From NCBI GenBank assembly GCA_014871385.1, contig CM026433.1:14821985-14885984 (forward strand): a stretch of 64,000 nt of DNA, in the 5' to 3' direction. The first letter of the stretch is position 1. Each line of letters starts with the position of its first letter. The notes under the pieces were generated by a model, which made no database searches, was not told the origin of the DNA, and saw only the letters and a list, made by a program, of their open reading frames with translations. Below, piece after piece: positions 49,547-61,400 of the stretch. Made by a program: the position numbers and the translations under genes. This DNA is from Ceratodon purpureus (taxonomy: Eukaryota; Streptophyta; Bryopsida; Pseudoditrichales; Ditrichaceae).

Positions 49547-49884
49547 CCTTGCAATAAACGTGGCCCTCGTCTTAATGATGAGGCGAGCCCTCCCCTTCCT
49601 CCTCCCCTTTCTCCCCCCCTCCCTGATCTATTTTTAGGGGTCCTGTGGCCGTTTTTAGTAATTTTTATATTTTTAATGGAATCCAGGACCTCAAATAGTC
49701 TCGCGAGACCAACTAAATTGATTTTAGTTAGTTTATAAATTTTTTGAATTTTTTTATTTTATTTTATTTTATTTTATTTTATTTCATTAACAAGCAAAAT
49801 ACAGGGAGCTTTTTGCCCCCTCCAATGGGAGCCATGGTTGGGGGGCCCTCGTCATTAAGACGAGCGCGAGGTTTATTGCAAGGA
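49547..49884. mobile_element. MITE with 40-bp inverted repeats
   Basis: The left end CCTTGCAATAAACGTGG continues to CTCGTCTTAATGATGAGG. The right end as reverse complement is CCTTGCAATAAACCTCG continuing to CTCGTCTTAATGACGAGG. The repeats are about 40 bp and nearly identical. It starts six bases after the preceding MITE ends. No target duplication is clear, so the superfamily is open. The centre is low-complexity and includes a (TTTTA)n run. Confidence 0.7.
49749..49786. repeat. (TTTTA)n microsatellite
   Basis: About seven tandem TTTTA units inside the second MITE. Confidence 0.85.
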
Positions 49885-51564
49885 ATATTCTATTAGAGTT
49901 ATCTATGAATAAACTTATTTTTTAATATTTATTTGACCAAATAAATAATGAATCTGTTTTTGTAGTATATTTTTGTTTAAAAAACTAGTGTTCAAGATTA
50001 ACTACACTTGTACAAGATTGAGTTTTTAAGTGTAACAAAATAATTGTAGGTATGGAACATGAGATATAGTGTTAGGAGATGAAATTAATTAGACCTTGAT
50101 TTTCTAGTCATTTTATTGAAATATCTAGATTTTCACTCATTAATAGAGTAGATTCCTTCAAAGTGACTTTGATGTTATGAAGATGTTTTCATTATTAGAA
50201 TTCATGTAAATAATTTATTTATTGCCCCTTTAATTTTATAAATGTTTATCACTTATAATATTTTATGTCTTATAATTCAAATGACAACCATTCAATCCCC
50301 ATAGAGCTAAGATTTGTTTTCATCAAAAAACATAGTTTCCTTAAAGTGTTGTCGATGTAAATCAAAATGAAATGTGAAATTTTCACCCTACAATATTTAA
50401 TTAGGCTTGTTGTAGATAATAGGGATCAAATCTCCACTTAGAGTCTCATAGGATGGAAGGTTATAATGTTTGAATATCAAATTTTGGACTTTGGCACTTT
50501 GAAGTTGAAATCTAATTAGTAACTGTCCTTAATGAAACAACCTACAAATATAATTTATTTCACATTATTTAAAAACCACACTGGTACCATAAAAATATTT
50601 GAAATTTATTGATGCTTTGAAAAGACGCCTTGTAGTCATAAAAAAATGATCTAAATTTTTAAGCAAAGAAAAGAGAGCACAAAACTCTGCTAAATCTTCA
50701 CAACATCTTTAATTTGAGCTGAGAGTTTTACTACAAAGCTGGAATTGATCATAATTCAGTTCTATAAGCTTCATTAAATCAAATTTAAGTGAAGAAAGAA
50801 ATGGCTCCTCAAAATTTCAATCATTCAAAGTATCATAAAATGACACATGTTAAAGTTTATATACAAACTAATATGTTTTCCACACATGACGAATTTGAAG
50901 ACACTATTGTAAAGGACTGATAAATGAAATAAATCCAAATTGTTGGTTTTCAACCTTAAATATTTTGGTATGATAGCATATTTACTTGCCATTCGATAAA
51001 CATAGATTGTTTTTTGAAAAAGTGATGTAGCAAGTCGAGATCTTATATGAAAAAAAAATTGCTTTAACAAAGACAAGGGTACAATAGCCAATGTTGAAAG
51101 TTTATATTTACCTTCTATTCTAAAGAAATCACTCTTTGTAAAATTGATGTTTATCCAACTTAATACTGCAATGTTGCCAAGCTTTTGATAAATCTTTGAA
51201 AAGTACTATGCTATGAAATGTGTTCTAACAAGTTTTTCTCTTTTCTTTTCTTTTTGTTTTAAATTTTGAATAAAAAATATGTTACCATTTCTTGATATAC
51301 ATTTTACACACGGACATGTTTGTACAAAACAAATACATAATTTAATGTAGTTCTTCTGACCTATTGTCTTAATGACAAACCAAATCAATTGTAAGACCAT
51401 GTATAATGATTTTTTTCTTATGTTTATTGTCAAAAAATGACAAGACCTAAAAACAAATCAAATATATAAAATAAAATAATATTATTTAGCAAAATAAAAT
51501 AGAATAAAATAGAATATACTAAATGATATCCAATAATATCTATTTACCATTGTTTTTATAATGT

Positions 51565-51612
<48 letters not shown>

Positions 51613-52373
51613 TTTATAATTTTTTAAATATCACAAAATATGAGATAATAATTTTAACTCTAGATTTGAATTAGATAAAAATTAGGATGGATTTCTTATT
51701 TTTAAGTCTAAATATTGTACCATATGTACCTTAAAACATAATCAATAGTTTGTAAAAATAAGTTGCAAAAAAGTTAATATGATTTAAATTTATAACAATC
51801 GTACGATTTCTAAAATCTAAGTTTAGAATGCCATCCTTTACTTGTCTTTGCTCCTTTTCCAGCATAACCTTCACAATTAAAAAAATATATAAAATTAAAA
51901 AATTGATTATACTTAAATTTTGAAATATCATTGATTATCTTTATATAAAATCCATTTTGAAAATAAAACTTTGAATACTTTAAATTGGCATTTTTTCATC
52001 TTAATTTTTTAAAAGTGTTATACCTTTGTAATAATAATGAACATATCCACATATATATATGATTTTTGTAATATAATTATTTAAAAATTTCTTCTATCAA
52101 TTGATTTTGAATTTTCTAAACTATCTAAACAATATTGATAGTATATGAAATAAATTAACATGCTTTGATAATATATATGTACATGTGAATAATCAAACAA
52201 GAGTAAAACTAATGCTTTTATAAAGAATACAATTGATATTTTGATTTCAATAAACAATATACTTGACCTATGATTTTATTAGCATTGTGAATTTTATACC
52301 ATGATATTTTTATAAAGATGGGCGTAATATTCATATCATTGATCTATAAATATGAATATCTCAAATTAAAATG
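49885..52373. other. AT-rich non-coding stretch
   Basis: No gene is recognised. A homopolymer T run of about 40 bases lies at 51567-51607. Short minus-strand frames here look like chance. Confidence 0.5.
51567..51607. repeat. Poly-T run
   Basis: About 40 consecutive T. It could be the reverse-strand tail of an old retroposed sequence, but no partner sequence or target duplication was identified. Confidence 0.8.
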
Positions 52374-55300
52374 TTAATCGGGATTTGCTTTCATTTTTAA
52401 TTGACCTACACGATGACCATCATAATTGACATAAAGATTGAGATACAACGGATCTAAAGGATTAAAAATAAAATTGTGCGTTGACAACATTTCTGGTTCA
52501 AGTTGATCATGAACATCATTTTTTTCTAAATCTACATTAACATTAGAAAGTGGTGTAGATTTGTTTTCAAGTATTTCATCATTTATATTATCTAAATCTC
52601 TATCTGTTTGAAGAATAGAACGTTGAGGAAGATGACTTGAAGTATTAACACTACCAACAGAATCATTGCTTGAATTCTTTTCAACTTTTTTTGATTGACT
52701 TAAATTGAGTGAACTATGAGCTTTATCCTTATTTTCATTTACATGATTTGAAATATCGTTCAATTTTTTATGCTCATTTGGGCCATTGGAATCCAATTCA
52801 TTGTTTGAATTGGATTCAACGTAGTTTTCTTTGTTTTGAAAAGTAATTAACTTTTGATGATTTTTTATATTTTCATCGACAAAATCTATTTCATCTATGT
52901 CTTCTTGTCCATCCGACTCAATATTAAGTTCAAAACTTAATTCTTGGCGCTCTTTATCTGTACTAAAATGAGCTTGAGAATGTTTACTATCAATTTCAAC
53001 ACATTTCAATATATTTTTTGGTATGTTTTTTCCATTCTCGAGATTAATATTAAAAGATCCATATCCTACACCATCTCGACGAGGACTAATTTCTACTTCA
53101 TAACATAACCTTGGTTCAGATGACATGTTCTCTACAGTTTGTTCAAGTGTATTTGCTTCATTTTCTTCATCTCCACTTTCACTTTTATAAGAATGAACAC
53201 TTGATGATCCACTATTAGAATGGTTGAATAAATCATAATTTGGTTCTACAAACAAATCCAATTCACAAAGCAACCTAGACTTTGGTGCCTTCTTGTTTTC
53301 TTCATCAACATCCAAATCAAAAGCTATAGTTTGCGTACCTTGCGTATTAAATTTCTTGCTAGGCATTTCTTTGATTTCATCTAAACTTTGGGTAGAAATT
53401 TTATTTAATAAAGGAGTGAATTGACTTGATTCAAAACACGGAGGAATAAATTTACTTGATTTTAAATATGGGGTTGAACATTTATTTACTTCTAAACACT
53501 TTGAAATTTGTTTATTTGATTCTAAAGAGTTTGAAATTATTTTGTTTGATTCTAAACATTCTATTTTCTTTGATGCAGAGAAGTTTATAGTTTCGCCTTG
53601 AGAAAGCTTACCATAGAAAAAGAAATCAAAATTTTTACTTTCAATATTTTCATTAATTGTTTCTAAACCTTGACTACTATTTAAAACTTTAGAACATTGT
53701 TCATTATTTAAAAATTTGGGACATTGCTCACTATGTACATTATAAGGTAAAACTACATTAGAAGTTGATGGAATGCAAGGTTTAATGTGAGGAAATATTT
53801 CTTCTAAGTAACTTCCATGCACATCTTGGATACAGAAACTCTCGTTATCATTATTAAAAATATCTCCTAGATTAAATCCACAAAGATGTTTATCTACACA
53901 AGGATTTAAATTCCTTTATGTAAATTTTCTTAACACAAAAATATTCAAAGTTTCTAAAAAATGTATATTTTATGCTCCATATATATATTTTTTTAAATTT
54001 ATTTTTTTTACAAATAAAGATTGTTTATTGGTTTCTACACTTGTTACTTTTGACAAATTTGAATTCCTCAAAGAAACAGAATCAATCAAAAAGATTAAAA
54101 AAAAAAACAAATAAAAACAAATAAAAACAAACAAAAGAAGTCATGATTTAGATGAAAAAATATTATTTTTATAAACTATGTATGTGTTAATTAATAATAG
54201 TACTATAAATTATTACTTCTTCAAAAATCTTAAGTTGCTTATTGAAGAAAAATTCATCTATAATAGAAGTATATCTCTTTTGTAAGCAATTGTATTGGAC
54301 ATCTCAATTAGCTAATTTTAAAAAAATTAAAACTCTTCATTAATACATCAAAAATAAAATTATATATATATATATATATATATTTAAATAAAATTATAGT
54401 ATTTTTAAAATCATATAGAACAAAGATGCAAGTCTTACCATAATATTTATAAAAATTATAACGTTGGTCAGTTGTAGGTCGAGAATTTAAATTGGAATTA
54501 TCATCTGATCTTGAAATATTGCCATTATTTCCATTGTTTCCAACAACTCTTATACGTACATTATTGTTAAAAGATTTATCATAAGATCCACATGTTGATG
54601 GACATTGAGTATTTGTACGTTTGTATAAACCAATCATTTTACAATGCCGTGGCCTTTCACTATCGCTTCTACTTCCACTTCTACTTCCACACTCATTTTT
54701 ATCATCCCTACAATATAAAGACACTAATTTTATAAAAAAAAAAAAAAAACATCTATTATATTTTTATATATTAGATTATATCTATATATACATATATATG
54801 TATATCTATATATACACAAACATACACTTATACATTTAGATTATTTTATCAAAATCATGTAATTATTTTTGAAAAGATAAATATATCTAAAAGGATCACA
54901 AATTTGTAAATATAAACTAATAAAATATATATTTAAACATTTTAGAGACTCAATTCTATGCATATTTAAAACTTAGATTCTATGTGATATCATAGTATAG
55001 GGATTCTTACCAAAGTGACTTTCATAATTCTAATTCAATCTTGAGTACAATAAAAAAAGGTATAAATATATGAATGAATTAAAATGGTGGTTTGTAAGAA
55101 ATTATTATTTGAAGGTTGAGGCATGTGTACCCTAGAAAATGGTCACCACTTCCAGTTATGCAAGGTGCAGAGTATGGTTTGGGAGGGTGAACTCGTTTCA
55201 CAAGCCGAGGATGTTCGGTCTTAATATGTTGTTCCAAAAATTGAGGATCATGTTTCTTTGCTCCATTGAATTCATTTTTACACACAGAAATGTACGGATT

Positions 55301-55915
55301 AGAGTTTGGAGGCCCCGGTCCACTTGGACAATGGCACTTTCCGATTTTTGGTGAAAATAAATTTGGATCAATAGTTGATCCCGGCGGAAAGACAAAACCT
55401 TTAAAAAATTAATTAAATACCATCAAATTATATTAGAATGTCCATAGAATTTCTAGAAAATACAAATACACGTATTCCCATCTATCATAGTGTTTGAATT
55501 TATGACCATAAACAATGTTAGCAAGTATGAAACTCAACATAGATTTGCCTTTGGACATATTCACTTTTCAAACTACTATCAATATTTCCACTAATGAATG
55601 CAAAACTAAGTAGTCACAAAAGTTAACAAGGAAACTTCAATATCTGCTGGCACCAAGTCTCATGATGTGTATATACATGTATGTATTTGAAATACAATGT
55701 TTGTTTGTGCTCATTTTGTACTACATATGTGATCCATGATGCCCATTTATGAAGCTCGTGTTCCGTAATATTTCACCTGTTTTGGGGCAGGGATCACGTT
55801 GGCACCGTTGTTTCAAGCACTCAAGCTGTGCTTTGACATCACTCAGCTCTTTCCCCAACACATCTGCCTTCTTGGTACACTCCTTGTGCACTACTGGCTC
55901 TGGCTCCCTCTTGAC
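52374..55915 (-). CDS. 731-residue unknown protein, Cys/His and acidic Ser/Asn-rich
   Basis: Four minus-strand exons: 55777-55915, 55131-55398, 54439-54707 and 52374-53893. Each junction is GT-AG, and all phases agree, giving one frame of 732 codons with its stop. Exon A is Lys/Glu-rich with a short coiled-coil look (KKADVLGKELSDVKAQLECL). Exon B carries KCHCPSGPGPP, ISVCKNEF and then FLEQHIKTEHP, a Cys/His spacing that could bind zinc. Exon C has basic Ser/Arg repeats and an Asn-rich run. Exon D is a 506-codon acidic, Ser/Asn-rich region, probably disordered, ending in a more ordered-looking tail (NPLDPLYLNLYVNYDGHRVG). The start is not found: exon A begins in phase 0 after an acceptor, so upstream exons are needed. 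One candidate is 56729 to about 56788 (ARWTTTNSEYGDFYVSIHKE), which also ends in phase 0. No family is recognised. Confidence 0.7.
54361..54383. repeat. (TA)n microsatellite
   Basis: About 11 TA units in the third intron of the unknown 731-residue gene. Confidence 0.85.
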
Positions 55916-55918
55916 CTG

Positions 55919-57304
55919 CTACTTGCATGAAGAGCATTATTAGCATCAATCAAACCAGAGAGCCAAGTTGCTTTTTGAAAATATGGTAGTCTTACAAACT
56001 TGTCTCTAATCTTTAAAGTAATTAGGTTAATTACTTGTATTAAAAATCTCAAAAGTAATAACTCATTATGTGAATTTTTGAGGCGTCAAGAAGGCCGCAA
56101 GTTTTAGCTCACTAATTTAGACCTATCCGCATGTGCCAATGTGTCCAAGAATCGACCACATTAGCACTTGTGGACTAAGATGTAGAATGAAGCTGCACTA
56201 AAAGCAGTTACTCACTTAATTTGCCATTCTAAACCAAACACTATCTAAGCAACTACCTTGAGCTACCCATAATAGAACAAGCAAATTTCAATTACACAAA
56301 ACCAATCCCTCCGAGAGGCCTCAAAATTCACATACCTAAGTTGTAGCAAAAGTTCATTGTCAAGATAAAATGACTTCTAGAGGAGCTGAACCTTATCTTT
56401 GAAAGCCCAATGGAAAAAAAAAAAAAAAAAAAAAAAACAAAACAAACCTTATTTCCACAATGCTCTTATAATTCCCTATGTCCACATTTTTTTTCAAAAT
56501 ATCACATTGTAAAAACCTACCCAAAATTCCAATTGTCTAGACAAAATTTTTTTAGGGGTTAAGGAAACCCCATTGTGGACCATCATCCCGGCAATTTATC
56601 CTCAGCTTTCACAAGGCAACACTAGGAAATCTTGATGCGCATTTCCAGGGAATGACAACCCTCATCTGCAGTTCTAAAGAATATATTTGTCATTTGAGAA
56701 GCTCAATATTGAGGTTGATGGTTTGTACCTCTTTGTGAATAGAAACATAGAAATCTCCATACTCTGAGTTTGTGGTCGTCCACCGGGCCTGGTTGCAGCA
56801 TGCAGGTTGCACAACCACTGGCATTTCAACACATTGCTCAATCATTGTGCAAATGAAGATGCTCAAGATGTAAATTTGTCTTGTGAAAAAGAGCAGATGC
56901 AATCTGCTGTAACAGTTTGAGAGCTACATATACGGCTCAGCAACAAAGCAAATCATGGAATTTTTAATGTAGGTATAGGACAAGGTTTTGGATTCTGCAG
57001 TGTTTGGTAGATGTTGAGTAAGTACCCATCGATGGAGTTACACATGAACTCTGGCAATCGGCATCTGCTTGAAAGTTACACGCAAATTATGTGTTGTACA
57101 GAAACAGCTGAATCAGCGGGTTGTTCCACTTCCAGCTGCATCCGGAGTCATTGATCAAGTGGGTGCAGCAGGCTCGGTCCAAATCGTAATGCATGGCAGC
57201 TGAACACTTCGGCGGAGCACAACTTGCAGGGATCACTGGCAGCTCATGGTGAAACTCAAACCTCGGAGCTCACAAGGTTCTGCAATGCACGAGAGGGAAA
57301 GGTA
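55919..57304. other. Stretch with candidate upstream exons
   Basis: Contains the candidate exon ending at 56729 and an A-rich run at 56414-56437. A minus-strand run near 57080-57190 reads as a plausible protein end (RACCTHLINDSGCSWKWNNP followed soon by a stop). It could be the last exon of the open frame at 57305-57788. Confidence 0.35.
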
Positions 57305-57788
57305 TCAACATGATAACATCCAGAGAGGAAGGATTCCACGATTGATTAAACGGACATCATAACATGATCTACGTATGTTTGTGAGCAGAGGGATGACGTC
57401 GGTGACGAAGAATCTATCATGCTTCGTGTGGAGGTCAGTTTTGGGGCTTGCAGAGGTCAGAACTTCGAAGTAAATCAGTTCGTGAGGAGCACCTAACATG
57501 GTACCATGGTTGTTGTATGCGGCTGCGAAATCCGTGTCGAAGGAGGAGTTGCAACAGCATGTTCACGAAGCTTGGGCGGGCATTGTGGTGCGGGGTCGAA
57601 AGGTCAGATGGGAAGAGGCAGAGTCTGGAGGTGTCAAGTGACATGTCAGAGGTATACGTACGGCCAATTGCTGTCTTTGAAAGAACAAGAGCACCGTCAA
57701 TCCCGAAGTCCGTGACCCTTGAATGTGCGAGCCCCTGCAAAAGGAAGCCATTCAGCACTAACAAGAATCCTAAACCAACAAGAGTCAT
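57305..57788 (-). CDS. Candidate secreted protein, incomplete model
   Basis: An ATG at 57788 opens a minus-strand frame starting MTLVGLGFLLVLNGFLLQGL, a good signal-peptide shape, followed by a neutral region up to about 57570. A second plausible coding run lies in another minus-strand frame (FDTDFAAAYNNHGTMLGAPH, then HDRFFVTDVIPLLTNIR). The frames do not join without an intron or frameshift near 57560-57640 that I could not place. A Cys/Trp-rich run near 57080-57190 may be a third exon. It could be a small secreted protein gene or a decayed one. No family is recognised. Confidence 0.3.
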
Positions 57789-58435
57789 CTACGATGACCA
57801 TTTCAGGGGCACGGCAGCATGTTTTAGATGAGTTACAGTCAAAAAGATTCTGATTCCAAATGTAAATGTGAGATATGTACATTAGTTTCGAATTCAAAAC
57901 TCGAGCGTAGATGTCCACACTGGGCCGATGGAGGGTTCGACGATTCTTTGCAGAAATTTATTAAAACAGTTCTCTTCTTTCTTCTCAGAAAATCTCTGTA
58001 AGTTCCGATACCGAGGCCCATACGTGATTGCAAAAGGAAACTAATTGCAAGTTAATACAGAATCAATATCGATAACTAAAACGTTCACAAAATGATTAAG
58101 ATGAGCAAAGAAGTGATTCAACACATGTCACATGCATGAAAATCGCATCATAATTACATGCAACTAAAAGCTGCGAAGGATCTCGGTGACGAGAATCAAT
58201 ACATTAGATCCAATTGAACGTAAAGACGTGTGAAGATCATGCTACAATTTCAGACATGCACAGACCATTTCTTGAAGCACAAGGTTGAAGGTCCTATATT
58301 AAACAGAATAAACAACCAGCAAGCCAACCCTGAATCGCGGTAGCCTATGCCTACAGTATGCTAGTGACCTTGCCAAATACCTATATTACACATCACAGAA
58401 TGGAATTAATCTATGTTACAACAAGAAACTCTAAC
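57789..58435. other. Intergenic stretch
   Basis: No gene is seen. It separates two minus-strand genes and probably includes the 3' UTR of the coiled-coil gene. Confidence 0.4.
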
Positions 58436-61400
58436 CTAGGTCGGCTGAAGGGAGCTCCGTAGTGGGTCTCTACATGAAACGACGAAATGGATGAACCCCA
58501 TACCAAGACACACAGCCTGGAATACAGTCCATAACGCCTGCTTGATAGCTCGCTCCTTTGCATTGAATACGTGCTCCATAGTTTCTGCAATATCTGTGAG
58601 TACCTCTAAGTTTTGTACCTGTCGAAAAAACCCAAATGAAAGGTTAACGAAGTAATGAACACATAACGACTAAATCGTGATTGCAGTAGACTACAAAAAA
58701 CATTATGTGATTGTACCGTCGACAGTTCTATTACCTGGTGATTTAACAACCCCACTTTCATCTGGGCCGCGTTCTTCAATTTTTCTGCTTCTAGCACTTG
58801 ATTCGCCAACAATGCCTTTTGTTCATCCAATAGCTTTGCAAGTTCAAGCTTCTCTTCTGACCATGGCATCGACGAGACTGGCAAGATCTCACTTGAATGA
58901 TCTGACACCATCACCGCATCTTGCATTCTCTGATCCATTTTCTCTTCAAGTTCTTTCTTTTCCTCTATCTGCTCCTGAAGTTGCGCAGTCAGCAATACGA
59001 CTTGGTCATTTAGGCCCTTAAGTTCCCCTTCTTTGTTGGACAAGCTCTCACGGACCTCCATCAGTTCCTCCTCTCTGTTGGACAATCTCTCACGGACGTC
59101 CATCAATTCCTCCTCTTTGTTGGACAAGCTCTCAAGAACCTCCTTTAGTTCCTCCTCTCTGTTGGACAAACTCTCACGAACCTCCAACAGTTCCTGGTCT
59201 TTGTTGGACAAGCTCTCACGGACGTCCTTCAGTTCCTCCTCTTTGTTGGACAAGCTCTCAAAAACCTCCTTTAATTCCTCCTCTTTGTTGGATAAGTTCT
59301 CACGAACCTCCTTCAGTTGCTCCTCTTTGTTGGACAAGCTCTCAAGAACCTCCTTTAGTTCCTCCTCTCTGTTGGACAAACTCTCACGAACCTCCAACAG
59401 TTCCTGGTCTTTGTTGGACAAGCTCTCACGGACGTCCTTCAGTTCCTCCTCTTTGTTGGACAAGCTCTCAAGAACCTCCTTCATTTCCTCCATTTCCTCT
59501 TCTTTGTTGGACAAGCTCTCAAGAACCTCCTTTAGTTCCTGGTCTTTGTTGGACAAGTTCTCACGAACCTCCATCAGTTCCTCCTCTCTGTTGGACAAAC
59601 TCTCACGAACCTCCATCAGTTCCTGGTCTTTGTTGGACAAGCTCTCACGAAGCTCCTCGAGACTGGTTTCACTTTTGAGTCGCTCATCTCGCTCCTCCTC
59701 AAGTTTGAGAGCCAATTCTTCATTAATTTTGGTATGCTCCTCTATTTCCGTCATGTGTTGCATCCTTTCCTTGCCCTCCCCATCCAACTTCACTTCAAGA
59801 CTATTTCTCAACTCGGTCTGCTCTTGAAGCTGCGCAACCAGTGTCTCAACCTGGTCATGAAGATCCTTCAACTTCTCTTCTCCGTTAGATAACATCTCAC
59901 GGAGCACCAGCAAATCCGCTTCACTCTTCAGCCGCCCATCCTGCTCCTCGTCAAGTTTGTGTGTCAACTCTTCATACAATCTGGTCTGCTCCTCCAGTTG
60001 CGCGACATATTGTGCCCTTTCCTTTCGTTCCTGTTCCAATGTCTCTGCAAGTTTATTCTTCAAATCAACCTCCTCCTCTAACTGCATAACACGTTGCATC
60101 CTCTCCTTGCTTTCCTGTTGCAAATCAACTTCGAGTTTATTTCTTAAATTGACCTGCTCCTGAAGAAGGCCTTCCAAAGACAGAACCTGGTTAGATAGAT
60201 TCTCCAGCTTCTCCTCCATATTAGGCAAAATCTCATTGAGCACCATCAATTTGGATTCGTTTTGTAATCGCTCATTGCATTCGGCCTCAAGGCCACGCTT
60301 CAGCTCTTCATGAATTTTAGATTGCTCCTCCAGTTGTGCAGTTGACAATTCTACTTGCTGTCGAACGTCTTCAAGCTGTTTCGCCTGCTCCTGAGTAAGC
60401 TGGTTCAATTCTTCGGCACGTTTCTGAATTGCCTCTAGCGCGGAGGACCCTTCTGTCTCCGTTTCGCCATTCAAGCTTCTTAGAGCGCCTGCATGAGAGA
60501 TATCCAATGTGTTCAGAGTCCTGGGTACGATAGAGGTCTTCATATACAACTATCTCGCATTAATTGCACATACCACCAAAGAAGGAACATGGAAATAGCC
60601 AAAATAAACAGCAAGGAAGAAGAAATGATATTGTCTAGAAGAAAAAAACTGAACATAATAATTTAATGTTGCAGATATAAGTTAGGAGATTATAACCAAT
60701 AGGCCAAGGTACCGTCACACAAAGAAAAACTATAAGCTTCTGGAAGTGTGAACATGAAACGGGTTGAATCGTGCTTACTATCAGATGAAGCATCCTCGAT
60801 ATTCTCTCGATTCACAGTTTCTGGTGGCTGAAGTTCGGAGATTCCATTTCTTTCAGGAGTCGGCTGGGAACTGAAATCTCTGGAGACATCATGTCCTTCA
60901 TTTTCTTCTGAGGCTAGCAAGAGCAGTCAAATGAGCAGAGTTCAGTATTTACAGATCCTACACGAAAAAACATTGCAAACAAGAAAAAATCACGAAGGAT
61001 CAATGAAAGTAACTCTTAAGCATAACTTTAAGCACATTCACTATTGTTTAGCAGCCTCTATCACATATTCTCTGCATCATACAGGCAAACAAAACTCACC
61101 TGTCCCTGCAGATGACAAGTTGTCCTCAAGTTGTAACTCTTCAATTCTGTTCGGCACAATATGGTAGGAATCCATATCCAGCTCGGTACTCTGCTCTTCC
61201 TGAAGTTGATCCTCTTCTGATGTATCGTTTAAGCTTGTCTTCGTTGGACCATCACTTAGTGTCTTCATTTCTGCAAAGACTGCTTTCGTTCATGAATTAT
61301 AGACTCTCAATATAGCTGTGTTTAAAGCGAGAAAAAGAGAGTGGAAAACCGTACATCTGCTAGAACATAAGAACTTAACCGCGTTAAAAAATGATAAAAA

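Noticed and set aside
56540-56562. TTTAGGGGTTAA, possible right end of another piggyBac-type element
   Set aside because: No matching left end with TTAA and CCCC was found upstream, and neighbouring bases do not match the family.
59033-59827. 264-codon plus-strand open frame
   Set aside because: It is the complement of the 42-bp coding repeat. The repeat unit is a multiple of three and lacks stops on this strand, so the frame stays open by chance.
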